A DNA stretch of 15,018 nt from an uncultured Phascolarctobacterium sp. (GCF_900753045.1 NZ_CAADXO010000083.1:1-15018), one strand, 5' to 3'. Shown: positions 6,286-13,935, numbered from the stretch's first letter. The notes: generated by a model from the sequence alone, not told the origin. Made by a program: numbers and translations.

Positions 6286-8211
6286 TTAAAAGCTTCTTAC
6301 GATTGCGGCAAAGGTGTCAGCCTTCAGGCTTGCACCGCCTACCAGTACACCGTCAATACCGCTGAGGTTGAAGGAAGCAGCGTTCTTTTCATTAACACTG
6401 CCGCCGTAAAGAATACGAACCTTGCGGGCAATATCAGGTGTAAAGATTTTGCCGATTTTTTCACGAATCAGAGTGCATACTTCCAAAGCGTCCTCCGGAG
6501 TAGCAGCCTTACCGCTGCCGATAGCCCAGATAGGCTCATAAGCAACAACAAGGTTTTCTGCATCCTCTGCAGTAATTACACGCAGAGCGCTCTTCAGCTG
6601 CATATTGATTTTGCGGGCAGTTTTGCCTGCTTCACGCTCAGCCAGATTTTCACCAACGCACAGCATCGGCTTCAGACCGTTGCGGTAAGCGGCAATAATC
6701 TTGCTGGCAACAATTTTTTCGTTCTCACCGAAAATGGTACGGCGTTCGCTGTGACCAACGAGAACATATTCAGCGCAGATGTCAGCAATCATCGCACCGG
6801 AAACAGCGCCGGTGAAGGCACCCTTGTCTTCCCAATGCAAATCCTGTGCACCGTAGCCTACATGCTTACCGTCAATAGCATCCGCAACATTTTCCAGTGC
6901 GGTGAACGGCGGGAAAATAACAACCTCGTTCAAGGTACCGTTAGTTTCCATTACAATGTCCTCTGCAAGCTCTACAGCCTCGCTTACGGTTTTGTGCATT
7001 TTCCAGTTGCCGGCAATCATTTTGCGGCGCAGGTCATCCAGCGCAGCAACGCCGGGCAGTACCTTGCCTTCCAGATATTCCAGAGAAGCACCGCCACCGG
7101 TGGAAATGTGGGTAATGCGTTTAGCCAGGCCCAGCTTTTCGATAGCAGCAACGCTGTCGCCGCCGCCGACAATGCTCGTAGCACGGCTCTTAGCTACAGC
7201 CTTCGCTACAGCCTCGGTACCCTTGCAGAATGCATCCATTTCAAAAACGCCCATCGGTCCGTTCCAGACAATCATCTTAGCGTCAGCCAGAGCTTCCGCA
7301 TAAGCCTTGCTGGTTTCCGCACCGATATCCAGAGCCATATAAGCCTGATTCAGGTTTTTCACCTTTTCGGTTACATGCTCGGCGTCGGGAGCAAATGCAG
7401 CAGCCATTACCAAATCGGTAGGCAGCAGCATATTTACTTTATTTTTTTTAGCCTTAGCCAGAAGCTCTTTAGCCAGGTCCAGCTTATCCTCTTCTACCAG
7501 GGACTTGCCCATTTTGTAGCCCTGTGCAGCCAGAAAGGTGTTAGCCATACCGCCGCCGATAAGCAGGGTATCAACCTTATCGAGCAGATTGCTGATAACG
7601 CCGATTTTATCGCTTACCTTAGCACCGCCGATAATAGCAACAAACGGATGCAGCGGATTGGTTACAGCCTGACCTACATACTGGATTTCCTTTTCCAGCA
7701 GGAAGCCTGCAGCTGCAGGCAGGAAGTGGGTTACGCCTTCTACAGAAGCATGTGCGCGGTGAGATACACCGAAGCCGTCATTGACATACAAATCTGCCAA
7801 AGAAGCCAGCTTTTCGGCAAATTCCATGTCGTTCTTTTCCTCTTCCTTATGGAAACGCAGGTTTTCCAGCAGCAGGATGTGCCCCGGCTTCAGCTTGCTT
7901 GCAGCAGCCTGCGCAGCTTCGCCAACACAGTCGGGAGCAAACAGAATCTTTTTGCCCAGCAGCTTGCCCAAATGCTTAGCTACAGGAGCCAAAGACAATT
8001 CCGGTTTAACCTGTCCTTTAGGACGGCCAAGATGTGCCATTAAAATAACGGCAGCCTTTTGCTCCAGCAAATATTGAATGGTCGGCAGAGATGCGGTGAT
8101 ACGGGTATCATCGGTAATCTCGCCTTTATCATTCAGAGGAACGTTAAAATCTACGCGTACCAGTACTTTTTTACCGGCAACGTCTAAATCACGTACAGTT
8201 TTTTTATCCAC
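6286..8211 (-). CDS. pgk-tpi: Fused phosphoglycerate kinase / triosephosphate isomerase
   Basis: One 641-codon frame carries two complete glycolytic enzymes. Residues 1-397 are phosphoglycerate kinase: VRVDFNVPL, AHLGRPKG, LLLENLRFHKEEEKND, GGAKVSDKIGVI, WNGPMGVFE, GGGDSVAAIEKLG and STGGGASLEYLEG. Residues 398-641 are triosephosphate isomerase: MIAGNWKMHK with catalytic Lys404, VLVGHSERR, VAYEPIWAIGSG, ILYGGSV and GVLVGGAS. The kinase ends in LPGVAALDDL and the isomerase begins RRKMIAGNW, so there is almost no linker and no stop codon, and no good ribosome binding site precedes the internal ATG at 7020. Fused PGK-TIM is known from Thermotoga; separate genes are the usual state. The start is GTG, 9 nt after AAGGAGA; gap ends 18 bp upstream. 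Confidence 0.95.
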   Translation of the reverse strand: MDKKTVRDLDVAGKKVLVRVDFNVPLNDKGEITDDTRITASLPTIQYLLEQKAAVILMAHLGRPKGQVKPELSLAPVAKHLGKLLGKKILFAPDCVGEAAQAAASKLKPGHILLLENLRFHKEEEKNDMEFAEKLASLADLYVNDGFGVSHRAHASVEGVTHFLPAAAGFLLEKEIQYVGQAVTNPLHPFVAIIGGAKVSDKIGVISNLLDKVDTLLIGGGMANTFLAAQGYKMGKSLVEEDKLDLAKELLAKAKKNKVNMLLPTDLVMAAAFAPDAEHVTEKVKNLNQAYMALDIGAETSKAYAEALADAKMIVWNGPMGVFEMDAFCKGTEAVAKAVAKSRATSIVGGGDSVAAIEKLGLAKRITHISTGGGASLEYLEGKVLPGVAALDDLRRKMIAGNWKMHKTVSEAVELAEDIVMETNGTLNEVVIFPPFTALENVADAIDGKHVGYGAQDLHWEDKGAFTGAVSGAMIADICAEYVLVGHSERRTIFGENEKIVASKIIAAYRNGLKPMLCVGENLAEREAGKTARKINMQLKSALRVITAEDAENLVVAYEPIWAIGSGKAATPEDALEVCTLIREKIGKIFTPDIARKVRILYGGSVNEKNAASFNLSGIDGVLVGGASLKADTFAAIVRSF

Positions 8212-8229
8212 GGATAAGAATCTCCTTTA

Positions 8230-9234
8230 TTACAGACCTTTTTTAGCAATATAAGCAGCCAGGTCAACTACGCGGTTGGAATAACCCCATTCATTGTCGT
8301 ACCAGCTTACAACCTTAGCCATACGCGGGCCAACCATCATGGTGGACAGGCCGTCGATGATGGAGCTCAGCGGGCAGCCATTGTAATCGCGGGATACCAG
8401 CGGTTCGTCGCTGTAGCCCATAATACCTTTGAGTTCGCCTTCAGCAGCTTCCTTCAGCACTGCGTTGATTTCTTCTGCAGTGGTGTCTTTTTGCAACAGT
8501 ACGGTCAGGTCGGTGATGGAAACGTTCGGAGTCGGAACGCGCATTGCGAAGCCGTTCAGTTTGCCCTTCAGTTCCGGCAGAACCAGAGCAACTGCTTTTG
8601 CGGCACCGGTAGTAGTCGGGATGATGGAGCAAGCAGCAGCGCGAGCACGGCGCAGGTCTTTATGCGGCAGGTCCAGGATTCTCTGGTCATTGGTGTAGGA
8701 GTGAACAGTGGTCATCAGACCGCTTTCGATACCGAATTTGTTCAGCAGTACTTTGGTGAACGGAGCCAGGCAGTTGGTGGTGCAGGAAGCGTTGGAAATG
8801 ATGTTGTGTTTTGCAGGATCATATTTGTCTTCGTTAACACCCATAACGATGGTAATGTCTTCGCCTTTTGCAGGAGCGGAGATGATAACCTTTTTAACAG
8901 TGTCATGCAGATGAGCTGCAGCCTTTGCAGCTTCGGTGAAACGGCCGGTGGATTCTACAACAATTTCAGCACCTGCTTCGCCCCAAGGAATCTGTGCAGG
9001 ATCTAAGCAAGCGAATACTTCGATTTTGCGGTCGTCAACAATAATGTAGTTGCCTTCGATGCTGACTTCATGGTTGAAGGTGCCATGGATAGAGTCGTAT
9101 TTCAACAGATGAGCCAAAGCGGTGATGTCGCCAGGATCGTTGACAGCAACAACCTCTACTTCAGGATTGTTGAATGCTACACGGAAAACCTCGCGGCCGA
9201 TACGGCCAAAACCATTAATACCTACTTTTGTCAT
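8230..9234 (-). CDS. gap: Glyceraldehyde-3-phosphate dehydrogenase, NAD-dependent glycolytic type
   Basis: Oxidises glyceraldehyde 3-phosphate to 1,3-bisphosphoglycerate. N-terminal Rossmann fold VGINGFGRIGR, with Asp33 at the end of the second strand as in NAD-binding enzymes. Catalytic Cys151 in SNASCTTNCLAP. DLPHKDLRRARAA and WYDNEWGYSNRVVD are also present. The product is 334 residues, the standard length. The open frame extends 20 codons upstream, but AAGGAGG lies 8 nt before the ATG at 9234 and the protein from there aligns with the family start. The DLPHKD segment points to the glycolytic GapA type, not the NADP-linked gluconeogenic GapB type, and so does the operon. It follows cggR by 83 bp. 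Confidence 0.98.
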   Translation of the reverse strand: MTKVGINGFGRIGREVFRVAFNNPEVEVVAVNDPGDITALAHLLKYDSIHGTFNHEVSIEGNYIIVDDRKIEVFACLDPAQIPWGEAGAEIVVESTGRFTEAAKAAAHLHDTVKKVIISAPAKGEDITIVMGVNEDKYDPAKHNIISNASCTTNCLAPFTKVLLNKFGIESGLMTTVHSYTNDQRILDLPHKDLRRARAAACSIIPTTTGAAKAVALVLPELKGKLNGFAMRVPTPNVSITDLTVLLQKDTTAEEINAVLKEAAEGELKGIMGYSDEPLVSRDYNGCPLSSIIDGLSTMMVGPRMAKVVSWYDNEWGYSNRVVDLAAYIAKKGL

Positions 9235-9317
9235 AATAATTTCCTCCTTAATTCTGAGAGAATCTAAATTTTGCACAAATGTGCTCAGTAACAAATTAAT
9301 AAAGAGCTGTTTTCTGT

Positions 9318-10352
9318 TTATTGCTCTTTAGCCATTTTGAGAATCTCATGCGCTGCAGCCTCATCAGTAATCAAAATATCCTGTCTGGAAGCACGAATAA
9401 CCGATAAAATTGCGGCAGCCTTCGATTTACCTCCGGCAATACCGATAATTGTGCCGATATGTTGCAAGTCCTGCAGCATCAGGCCGGCATTATTAGTCAT
9501 ATAAACCTGTCTGCCGTCTAAAGCACAATACTGACCAAACGCCTCGCCTACAGCACCGTCCGCCTCCAGCTTGGCAATTACCTCGCTGCCTAAGCGTCTG
9601 TGTCTTGCCATAACACTGGCACGGCCTACACCGTGGACAAGAATATCTGCCTGCTTGATAATATCGACAACAGCGCGCACACCGATATCCTCTTTAAGAA
9701 TACTGTTTAAGATATCCTCGCTTACACAGTCGGGAACATAAAGCTGACGGTAGGATGCTCCGAGCTTTTGCGCCAGGACAGTTGCAATCGTATTGGCCTG
9801 CAGTTCTACATTATCACCCAAGCCGCCACGAGCCGGTACAACCACCGTATTAGGCTGGGAGCCGGAAACATTGGCTGCCATCGCTGCCATAGTAGTACCG
9901 CCGCTGACAGCGACTATATGCTTTTTGCCATCGCTCAGCAGCTTGCTGAGAATATGTGCTGCAGTACGGCCGATTTCGCGTTTGACAACATCCTCTTGGT
10001 CGGAGTCACCGGGAAGAATGACAACCTTGCCAATCTTCAGTGTATCACTGAGAGTACTTTCCAAAAACGAAATATCCTGCAGCTTGCGTACATAATCCGC
10101 CAGCTCCTTAAGAATATCCGCTCCCTCATCAGTTACGCTCATGCCGCTGGAAGAAAAATCCAGCAGACCGCTTTTCTTGAGAAAATCAACCTGAGCACGC
10201 AGCACTCTTTCGCTGAGTCCCAGTCTTGCAGCCAGCGCACGGCGGCCTATCGGCGCTTCGTGGCTCACCTGACGCAGAATCTGGTAACGCTGTACGAGCA
10301 GATCTGTCAGCTCCGGTACAATTTTCTTTTGCAGATTAATAATACTATCCAT
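9318..10352 (-). CDS. cggR: Central glycolytic genes regulator CggR (SorC/DeoR family)
   Basis: Repressor of the operon it heads. Residues about 20-65 form a winged helix-turn-helix (RRALAARLGLSERVLRAQVD, KKSGLL). Residues about 90-344 form the SorC-type sugar-phosphate-binding domain (HIVAVSGGTTMAAMA, VVPARGGLGDNVELQANTIA, LVHGVGRASVMARHRRL, GIAGGKSKAAAIL). In Bacillus subtilis fructose-1,6-bisphosphate releases CggR from DNA; the same effector is inferred here. Length 344 against about 340 in Bacillus. AAGGGATG lies about 9 nt before the ATG. Position directly before gap, with an operator-like direct repeat in its leader, makes this assignment firm. Another SorC regulator of unrelated sugars is very unlikely in this context. 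Confidence 0.95.
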   Translation of the reverse strand: MDSIINLQKKIVPELTDLLVQRYQILRQVSHEAPIGRRALAARLGLSERVLRAQVDFLKKSGLLDFSSSGMSVTDEGADILKELADYVRKLQDISFLESTLSDTLKIGKVVILPGDSDQEDVVKREIGRTAAHILSKLLSDGKKHIVAVSGGTTMAAMAANVSGSQPNTVVVPARGGLGDNVELQANTIATVLAQKLGASYRQLYVPDCVSEDILNSILKEDIGVRAVVDIIKQADILVHGVGRASVMARHRRLGSEVIAKLEADGAVGEAFGQYCALDGRQVYMTNNAGLMLQDLQHIGTIIGIAGGKSKAAAILSVIRASRQDILITDEAAAHEILKMAKEQ

Positions 10353-10369
10353 AACCAGTTACATCCCTT

Positions 10370-10408
10370 GACGTGTTTTGTCCCTCGTGGTACTTTTCGT
10401 GTCCCACG
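10370..10408 (-). promoter_or_regulatory. CggR operator
   Basis: On the minus strand two GGGAC half-sites (10401-10405 and 10380-10384) repeat 21 bp apart. The second is followed after 6 nt by CGTC (10370-10373). This matches the Bacillus layout of CGGGAC-N6-TGTC units repeated about every 20 bp. The site lies some 30-70 nt downstream of the predicted transcription start, where CggR can block elongating polymerase. A CGTGG/CCACG dyad (10386-10408) overlaps it. Confidence 0.75.
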
Positions 10409-10446
10409 GATTCAATACAAATAAGTGAATTATTTGTCTATAGCTC

Positions 10447-10455
10447 ATTATAGCA
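10447..10455 (-). promoter_or_regulatory. Extended -10 promoter of the cggR-gap-pgk::tpi-gpmI-eno operon
   Basis: TGC then TATAAT (10447-10452) on the minus strand form an extended -10. The -35 region is poor (TTTATT at 17 bp). Transcription would start near 10440, leaving about 88 nt of leader that holds the operator. Confidence 0.7.
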
Positions 10456-10588
10456 TACTCTAATTGAGAAATAAAGTGCTGTATTAGTGTTTATCGAAAA
10501 ATTTTTGTTAAAATCAGTCTTTGATTAGCTGTTGCTAACTTAAACTGTCTGAAAATAGTTTTTTTCTGCTGATTTATTCACAAAGCGC

Positions 10589-10620
10589 AAAAAAAGAGCC
10601 GCCGCATTGCGCAGCAGCTC
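10589..10620 (-). terminator. Rho-independent terminator of the que operon
   Basis: 10-bp stem (10596-10605 with 10611-10620, two G-U pairs) with a 5-nt loop. On the minus strand seven T follow (10589-10595). It lies 7 nt after the queF stop. Between it and the cggR promoter (about 10456-10588) I see only A/T-rich sequence with a 5-bp hairpin (TTAGC TGTT GCTAA). Confidence 0.92.
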
Positions 10621-10627
10621 CAAATTT

Positions 10628-11125
10628 TTATCTGTTATTAACTGTTTCTGGATACATATCATGCATGAAAAGACGCTTCTTCGCAGCCTGCTCCCATTCG
10701 GTTCCCGGCTTGCCGTAGTTGGCATACGGATCGATGGACAGACCACCGCGCGGCAGGAATTTACCCCAAACCTCAATATATTTAGGCTCCATCAGCTTGA
10801 TAAGGTCCTTCATAATAATGTTCACGCAATCCTCATGGAAATCACCGTGATTACGGAAGCTGAACAGATACAGCTTCAAGGACTTGCTTTCTACCAGACG
10901 TTCATCCGGTACATAGGAAATATAGATAGTCGCAAAATCAGGCTGTCCTGTCATCGGACACAGGCTGGTAAATTCCGGGCAGTTAAATTTAACCCAGTAA
11001 TCGTTTTGCGGATGCTTATTCGGGAAGGACTCCAAAACCTCCGGCGCATAATCGCTTTTATAAGCAGTTTTATTGCCTAACAGGCTTACGCCCTGTAATT
11101 CTTCTTTACTTCTGCCACTTGTCAT
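10628..11125 (-). CDS. queF: NADPH-dependent preQ0 reductase (7-cyano-7-deazaguanine reductase)
   Basis: Reduces the nitrile of preQ0 to the aminomethyl group of preQ1, the base inserted into tRNA for queuosine. The 165-residue product is the short, single-domain YkvM type, not the longer E. coli type. The catalytic site is FTSLCPMTGQPDFATIYI with nucleophile Cys56 and Asp63. The NADPH-binding motif is ESKSLKLYLFSFRNHG, followed by FHEDCVN. It starts inside the end of queT (20-bp overlap) and GGAGGTG lies 9 nt before the ATG, so translation is probably coupled. Last gene of the que operon, followed by a strong terminator. Confidence 0.97.
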   Translation of the reverse strand: MTSGRSKEELQGVSLLGNKTAYKSDYAPEVLESFPNKHPQNDYWVKFNCPEFTSLCPMTGQPDFATIYISYVPDERLVESKSLKLYLFSFRNHGDFHEDCVNIIMKDLIKLMEPKYIEVWGKFLPRGGLSIDPYANYGKPGTEWEQAAKKRLFMHDMYPETVNNR

Positions 11126-11630
11126 TATTGCTTACACCTCCATCAAATGCAAACAGCTTGCCTGCTCCCACACGTTCCAAAGCGGTAACCAGCATTACAC
11201 TGGCGATACCGCAGATGCACTGGCCAATCAGCAGGCTGCTTGCCAGTACCAGATAAGGAATATCCAGCAGTACGCTCAGCCATACAGGAACACCCAATCC
11301 CGGTACAAAGGTAACTGCAGCCCAGATAATCCAGTTGCCGCAGCCGCGACGCTTAGCAAACACAATAATGCTGGTTGTTACGATACCTACAATGAAACCG
11401 CCGATAATGTCCGGCAGACCAAGACCGCCCATCACCGTGTTGCTGACAACATTTGCCAAGCCAAACGGTAAAATCAAAAACGGGAAAATAGCACTCAAGC
11501 CATACAGCGCAGTAGCAATACGAATCTGATACTGACCAAAGGCAAAGCTTTGGGTGCAAATCATCACAACAATATATAAAGCAATGCATAATGCGGAAAA
11601 TACTAATTTTTGGTTACTTAAACTCTTCAT
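11106..11630 (-). CDS. queT: QueT-family queuosine-precursor transporter (ECF S component)
   Basis: Predicted substrate-binding membrane subunit of an energy-coupling-factor transporter for a queuosine precursor. The 174-residue product is mostly hydrophobic, five to six helices. Family features include LVFSALCIALYIVVMI, the FGQYQIRIATALYGLSAIFP segment, LPFGLANVVSN and the GGLGLPDIIGG loop. The frame is open six codons further upstream, but those codons are the ribosome binding site (GAAGGAGG), so the ATG at 11630 is used. It lies 14 bp after queC and overlaps queF by 20 bp. The substrate (preQ0, preQ1 or queuine) is not visible from sequence. No energising ATPase or EcfT partner is encoded in the window. 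Confidence 0.85.
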   Translation of the reverse strand: MKSLSNQKLVFSALCIALYIVVMICTQSFAFGQYQIRIATALYGLSAIFPFLILPFGLANVVSNTVMGGLGLPDIIGGFIVGIVTTSIIVFAKRRGCGNWIIWAAVTFVPGLGVPVWLSVLLDIPYLVLASSLLIGQCICGIASVMLVTALERVGAGKLFAFDGGVSNNDKWQK

Positions 11631-11644
11631 TATCCTTACCTCCT

Positions 11645-12325
11645 TCAAGCCTCTGCTAAGGGATCAACAACACCATTGGCAGCAAAGGCTGCCTCACGGT
11701 CAATACAAGTTCCGCACTTGTGACAGGGCTTTGCGCCACCGTCATAACAGCTCCATGTAAGCTCATAGGGAACGCCCAGACGCAGGCCCTCGGCAACAAT
11801 ATCCTTCTTTGTTTTGTCAACAAAGGGCGCAACCAGACGCACCTTGCGTCCGCTTCCCAGATATACTGCCAAATTCATCGACTCGTTAAATTCGACACTG
11901 CAATCAGGATACGCGTTGCCTGCAGCATCATCGGCATGGGGACCGTAGTAAATCTCATTGCATTCATATTCCAAGGCAATGCTTGCCGCAGCAGACAAAA
12001 ACAAGCCATTACGGAACGGCACATAAGTACTGACAGGCTCACCCTTGCTTTCTTTCAGCTGCTCAGCATAGGATGCATGCGGAACACTTTCCTCCGAGCC
12101 CTGCAGCAGAGAGCATTTGCTGTGAGCAAAAATCTTCGACAAATCCATATGCAGCAGCTCCACATGATAATAATCGGCAATAGCCTGCGCTGCTGCAAGC
12201 TCCTTGGCATGCTTCTGACCATAGGACATCGACAAGGCCAGAACATTATCGCCGTATTTTTCTTTTGCCAGTGCCAGACAGGTTGAGCTGTCTACGCCAC
12301 CGCTTAATAATACTAAAACCTTCAT
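11645..12325 (-). CDS. queC: 7-cyano-7-deazaguanine (preQ0) synthase
   Basis: Converts 7-carboxy-7-deazaguanine, ammonia and ATP to preQ0, the substrate of QueF. The N-terminal PP-loop LLSGGVDSSTCLALA (residues 6-20) binds ATP, followed by LSMSYGQKHAKEL. A C-terminal zinc site is formed by SCYDGGAKPCHKCGTCIDR with its four cysteines. The 226 residues fit the family. The frame also has a TTG four codons earlier, but it lies within the Shine-Dalgarno sequence GGGAGG, so the ATG at 12325 is chosen. First gene of the que operon, under a preQ1 riboswitch. No queD or queE appears in the window, so the earlier steps must be encoded elsewhere or be absent. Confidence 0.96.
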   Translation of the reverse strand: MKVLVLLSGGVDSSTCLALAKEKYGDNVLALSMSYGQKHAKELAAAQAIADYYHVELLHMDLSKIFAHSKCSLLQGSEESVPHASYAEQLKESKGEPVSTYVPFRNGLFLSAAASIALEYECNEIYYGPHADDAAGNAYPDCSVEFNESMNLAVYLGSGRKVRLVAPFVDKTKKDIVAEGLRLGVPYELTWSCYDGGAKPCHKCGTCIDREAAFAANGVVDPLAEA

Positions 12326-12360
12326 TTTTCCTCCCAATTAATGAGCGGGCAAAGTCCACA

Positions 12361-12397
12361 AAATATAAAAGGATTCCGTCATCTACAGACGAAATCC
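12361..12397 (-). terminator. Second leader hairpin before queC
   Basis: 10-bp stem (12371-12380 with 12388-12397, one U-G pair) with a 7-nt loop. On the minus strand TTTTATATTT follows. It is either a back-up terminator or part of the riboswitch response. Confidence 0.6.
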
Positions 12398-12407
12398 TTG
12401 CATACAT

Positions 12408-12431
12408 AAAAAATACCGGCCGGCGCCAGTA
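12408..12431 (-). terminator. Riboswitch-controlled terminator before queC
   Basis: GC-rich 7-bp stem (12414-12420 with 12425-12431, one wobble) with a 4-nt loop. On the minus strand six T follow (12408-12413). It lies only 7 nt after the preQ1 aptamer, the usual spacing for a preQ1-I transcription terminator. Confidence 0.8.
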
Positions 12432-12438
12432 CATCGCC

Positions 12439-12477
12439 CGTAGTTTTATTTATAGACAGGATGGTTACGAACTGTCT
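12439..12477 (-). promoter_or_regulatory. preQ1-I riboswitch aptamer
   Basis: On the minus strand P1 is AGACAG/CTGTCT (12472-12477 with 12454-12459) around the 12-nt loop TTCGTAACCATC. An A-rich tail (ATAAATAAAAC) follows, and TACG (12439-12442) can pair with CGTA of the loop to form the H-type pseudoknot. Size, loop sequence and A-rich tail match the preQ1-I class of Bacillus queC leaders, and the genes downstream fit. The loop segment GTAACCATC can alternatively pair with GATGTAC (12429-12435), covering the start of the first terminator, a plausible antiterminator. Confidence 0.87.
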
Positions 12478-12495
12478 GTTATGAACTTCTAAGAT

Positions 12496-12524
12496 ATTAT
12501 ACAGCATATCGCGTTATTTGTCTA
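12496..12524 (-). promoter_or_regulatory. Promoter of the queC-queT-queF operon
   Basis: TAGACA (12519-12524), 17 bp, perfect TATAAT (12496-12501) on the minus strand. Transcription would begin near 12489, about 12 nt before the aptamer. Confidence 0.85.
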
Positions 12525-12545
12525 GCGTAAGAAAATAGCCTAATC

Positions 12546-12591
12546 AAAAACAGACACCGCCAACACACTTAAAGTATGTCGAGGTGTCTGT
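12546..12591 (-). terminator. Terminator of the MFS transporter gene
   Basis: Outer stem of at least 8 perfect pairs (12551-12558 with 12583-12590), with a further inner stem (ACATAC/GTGTGT). On the minus strand TTTTT follows (12546-12550). It lies 28 nt after the stop codon and just before the que promoter. Confidence 0.88.
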
Positions 12592-12618
12592 CTTAAAGGC
12601 CTTACAGCTTATCTCTTA

Positions 12619-13866
12619 TTATACAATTGCTTTATCAGGCTTTACAAAGAACCAGGCAATAGCACCGCAGATACCGGTTACAGCAGTTGCTGCCAAAGCA
12701 GCCTGCCAGCCATAGTTAGTTGCAAACCAGGCAGTAACGGTCGGAGCCAGTACGCCGCCGATATTGCCCCAGAAGTTCATCCAGCCGGATACAGAACCGG
12801 CAAATTTACCGCCCATGGTGATTACGCTGGACCAGGAAGCACTCATGGTCAGACCGAGGGAACCTAAGGATACGGAAAGCCAGAGAACATTCATCATCGG
12901 ATCGGCTGTACGGGTGGAAATGTACAGTGCACCGGCACAAAGAAGAATACCTGCTGCACCGGTTGCAGTCTTAACCATGTTCTGAGACATACCGCTGCGT
13001 AGCAGTTTATCGGAATAGTGACCGCAAAGAGTAACCACAGCCATCAAAGAAATCCAGGGAGCAGCAGCCCAAATACCCATTTTAGCTAAGGAAAATTTGT
13101 GCACCTCCATGAGGTACATCGGCAGCCATGCCAGGAATACGTACATGATATAGTCGGTAATCAGGAACTGAATGCCCAAAGCCCAGAATTGGGTAGAACG
13201 CAACAGCTTGCCCCACGGAGCAATCTGTTTTTCACCGGTTGCTTCCACACGGCCCTCGTTAATGTGAGCCAACTCTGCTTCATTAACGTAAGGACTGTCC
13301 TTAGGATCATCAGTAACATATTTATGCCAAGCCCAAGCCAAGAGCAGACCAACTACACCGAAGCTGAGGAATACATGATGCCAGCCAAATGTAGTCATCA
13401 GCCATACTACAACAGCAGGACCGACTACAGGACCAAAGAAGCAGCCGTTAAGAATAAAGGAGCTTGCCTTGCCCTTTTCGTCTTTATTAAACCATTTGTG
13501 TTCCGCCATAGCGAACGCAGGATAAATCGGTGCTTCGCCCAAGCCAAACATCAAACGCACAATTGCAAAGGTATACTTACCGCTTGCTATAGCGGTTAAA
13601 GCAGTAAAAACAGACCACCATGCGCAGGCAATAGAACCGGTAAAGCGATGGCCGAATTTTTCAGCAACCATACCACCTGGAACCTGCATCAAAGCATAAC
13701 CAGCGAAGAAGAAGGATTGAATGAGGCCCATATCAATTTTAGTAAAGCCGAATTCCTTCATGATTACGGGTGTTGCAACAGAAAGGTTAACGCGGTCCAT
13801 GTAGGATACAAAGCTGATAGCAAAGATCAGCCACGCTACCTTCCATCTAAAGTTTGTCATTTTCAT
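12619..13866 (-). CDS. MFS transporter, anion:cation symporter (ACS) family, probable sugar-acid uptake
   Basis: Major facilitator protein of 415 residues with about 12 membrane helices. The first helix carries SFVSYMDRVNLSVATPVIMK, typical of ACS-family carriers for hexuronate, glucarate or galactonate. GYALMQVPGGMVAEKFGHR and RLMFGLGEAPIYPAFAMAEHKW (in shorter segments) are the family's loop 2-3 and helix 4 motifs, and the C-terminal half has MNFWGNIGGVLAPTVTAWFA. The substrate cannot be read from sequence. The frame is open nine codons further up, but AAGGGA lies about 9 nt before the ATG at 13866, inside that extension. It is monocistronic, with its own strong promoter and terminator; no catabolic genes lie beside it to suggest the substrate. 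Confidence 0.88.
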   Translation of the reverse strand: MKMTNFRWKVAWLIFAISFVSYMDRVNLSVATPVIMKEFGFTKIDMGLIQSFFFAGYALMQVPGGMVAEKFGHRFTGSIACAWWSVFTALTAIASGKYTFAIVRLMFGLGEAPIYPAFAMAEHKWFNKDEKGKASSFILNGCFFGPVVGPAVVVWLMTTFGWHHVFLSFGVVGLLLAWAWHKYVTDDPKDSPYVNEAELAHINEGRVEATGEKQIAPWGKLLRSTQFWALGIQFLITDYIMYVFLAWLPMYLMEVHKFSLAKMGIWAAAPWISLMAVVTLCGHYSDKLLRSGMSQNMVKTATGAAGILLCAGALYISTRTADPMMNVLWLSVSLGSLGLTMSASWSSVITMGGKFAGSVSGWMNFWGNIGGVLAPTVTAWFATNYGWQAALAATAVTGICGAIAWFFVKPDKAIV

Positions 13867-13896
13867 AGTTTTCTTTCCCTTCATAAAAAACAAATT

Positions 13897-13926
13897 CTGT
13901 TCTTTTATATATATTCTGCCGAACAG
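13897..13926 (-). promoter_or_regulatory. Inverted repeat in the MFS gene leader, possible operator
   Basis: CTGTTC (13897-13902) and GAACAG (13921-13926) are perfect inverted arms 18 bp apart, starting a few bases after the predicted transcription start. It could be a repressor site or an A/T-rich loop hairpin. Confidence 0.35.
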
Positions 13927-13935
13927 TTAACAATA

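Noticed and set aside
7018..7020. Separate start of tpi at the internal ATG of pgk::tpi
   Set aside because: No adequate Shine-Dalgarno lies before it and no stop codon separates it from pgk; treated as fusion only.
6187..8043. Long plus-strand open frame (618 codons) opposite pgk::tpi
   Set aside because: A mirror frame of the fused glycolytic gene, with no recognisable domain and no start signal.
9235..9317. Terminator or second promoter between cggR and gap
   Set aside because: Only 4-5 bp hairpins (GCAC/GTGC, ATTCT/AGAAT) and no promoter pair are visible; the genes look co-transcribed.
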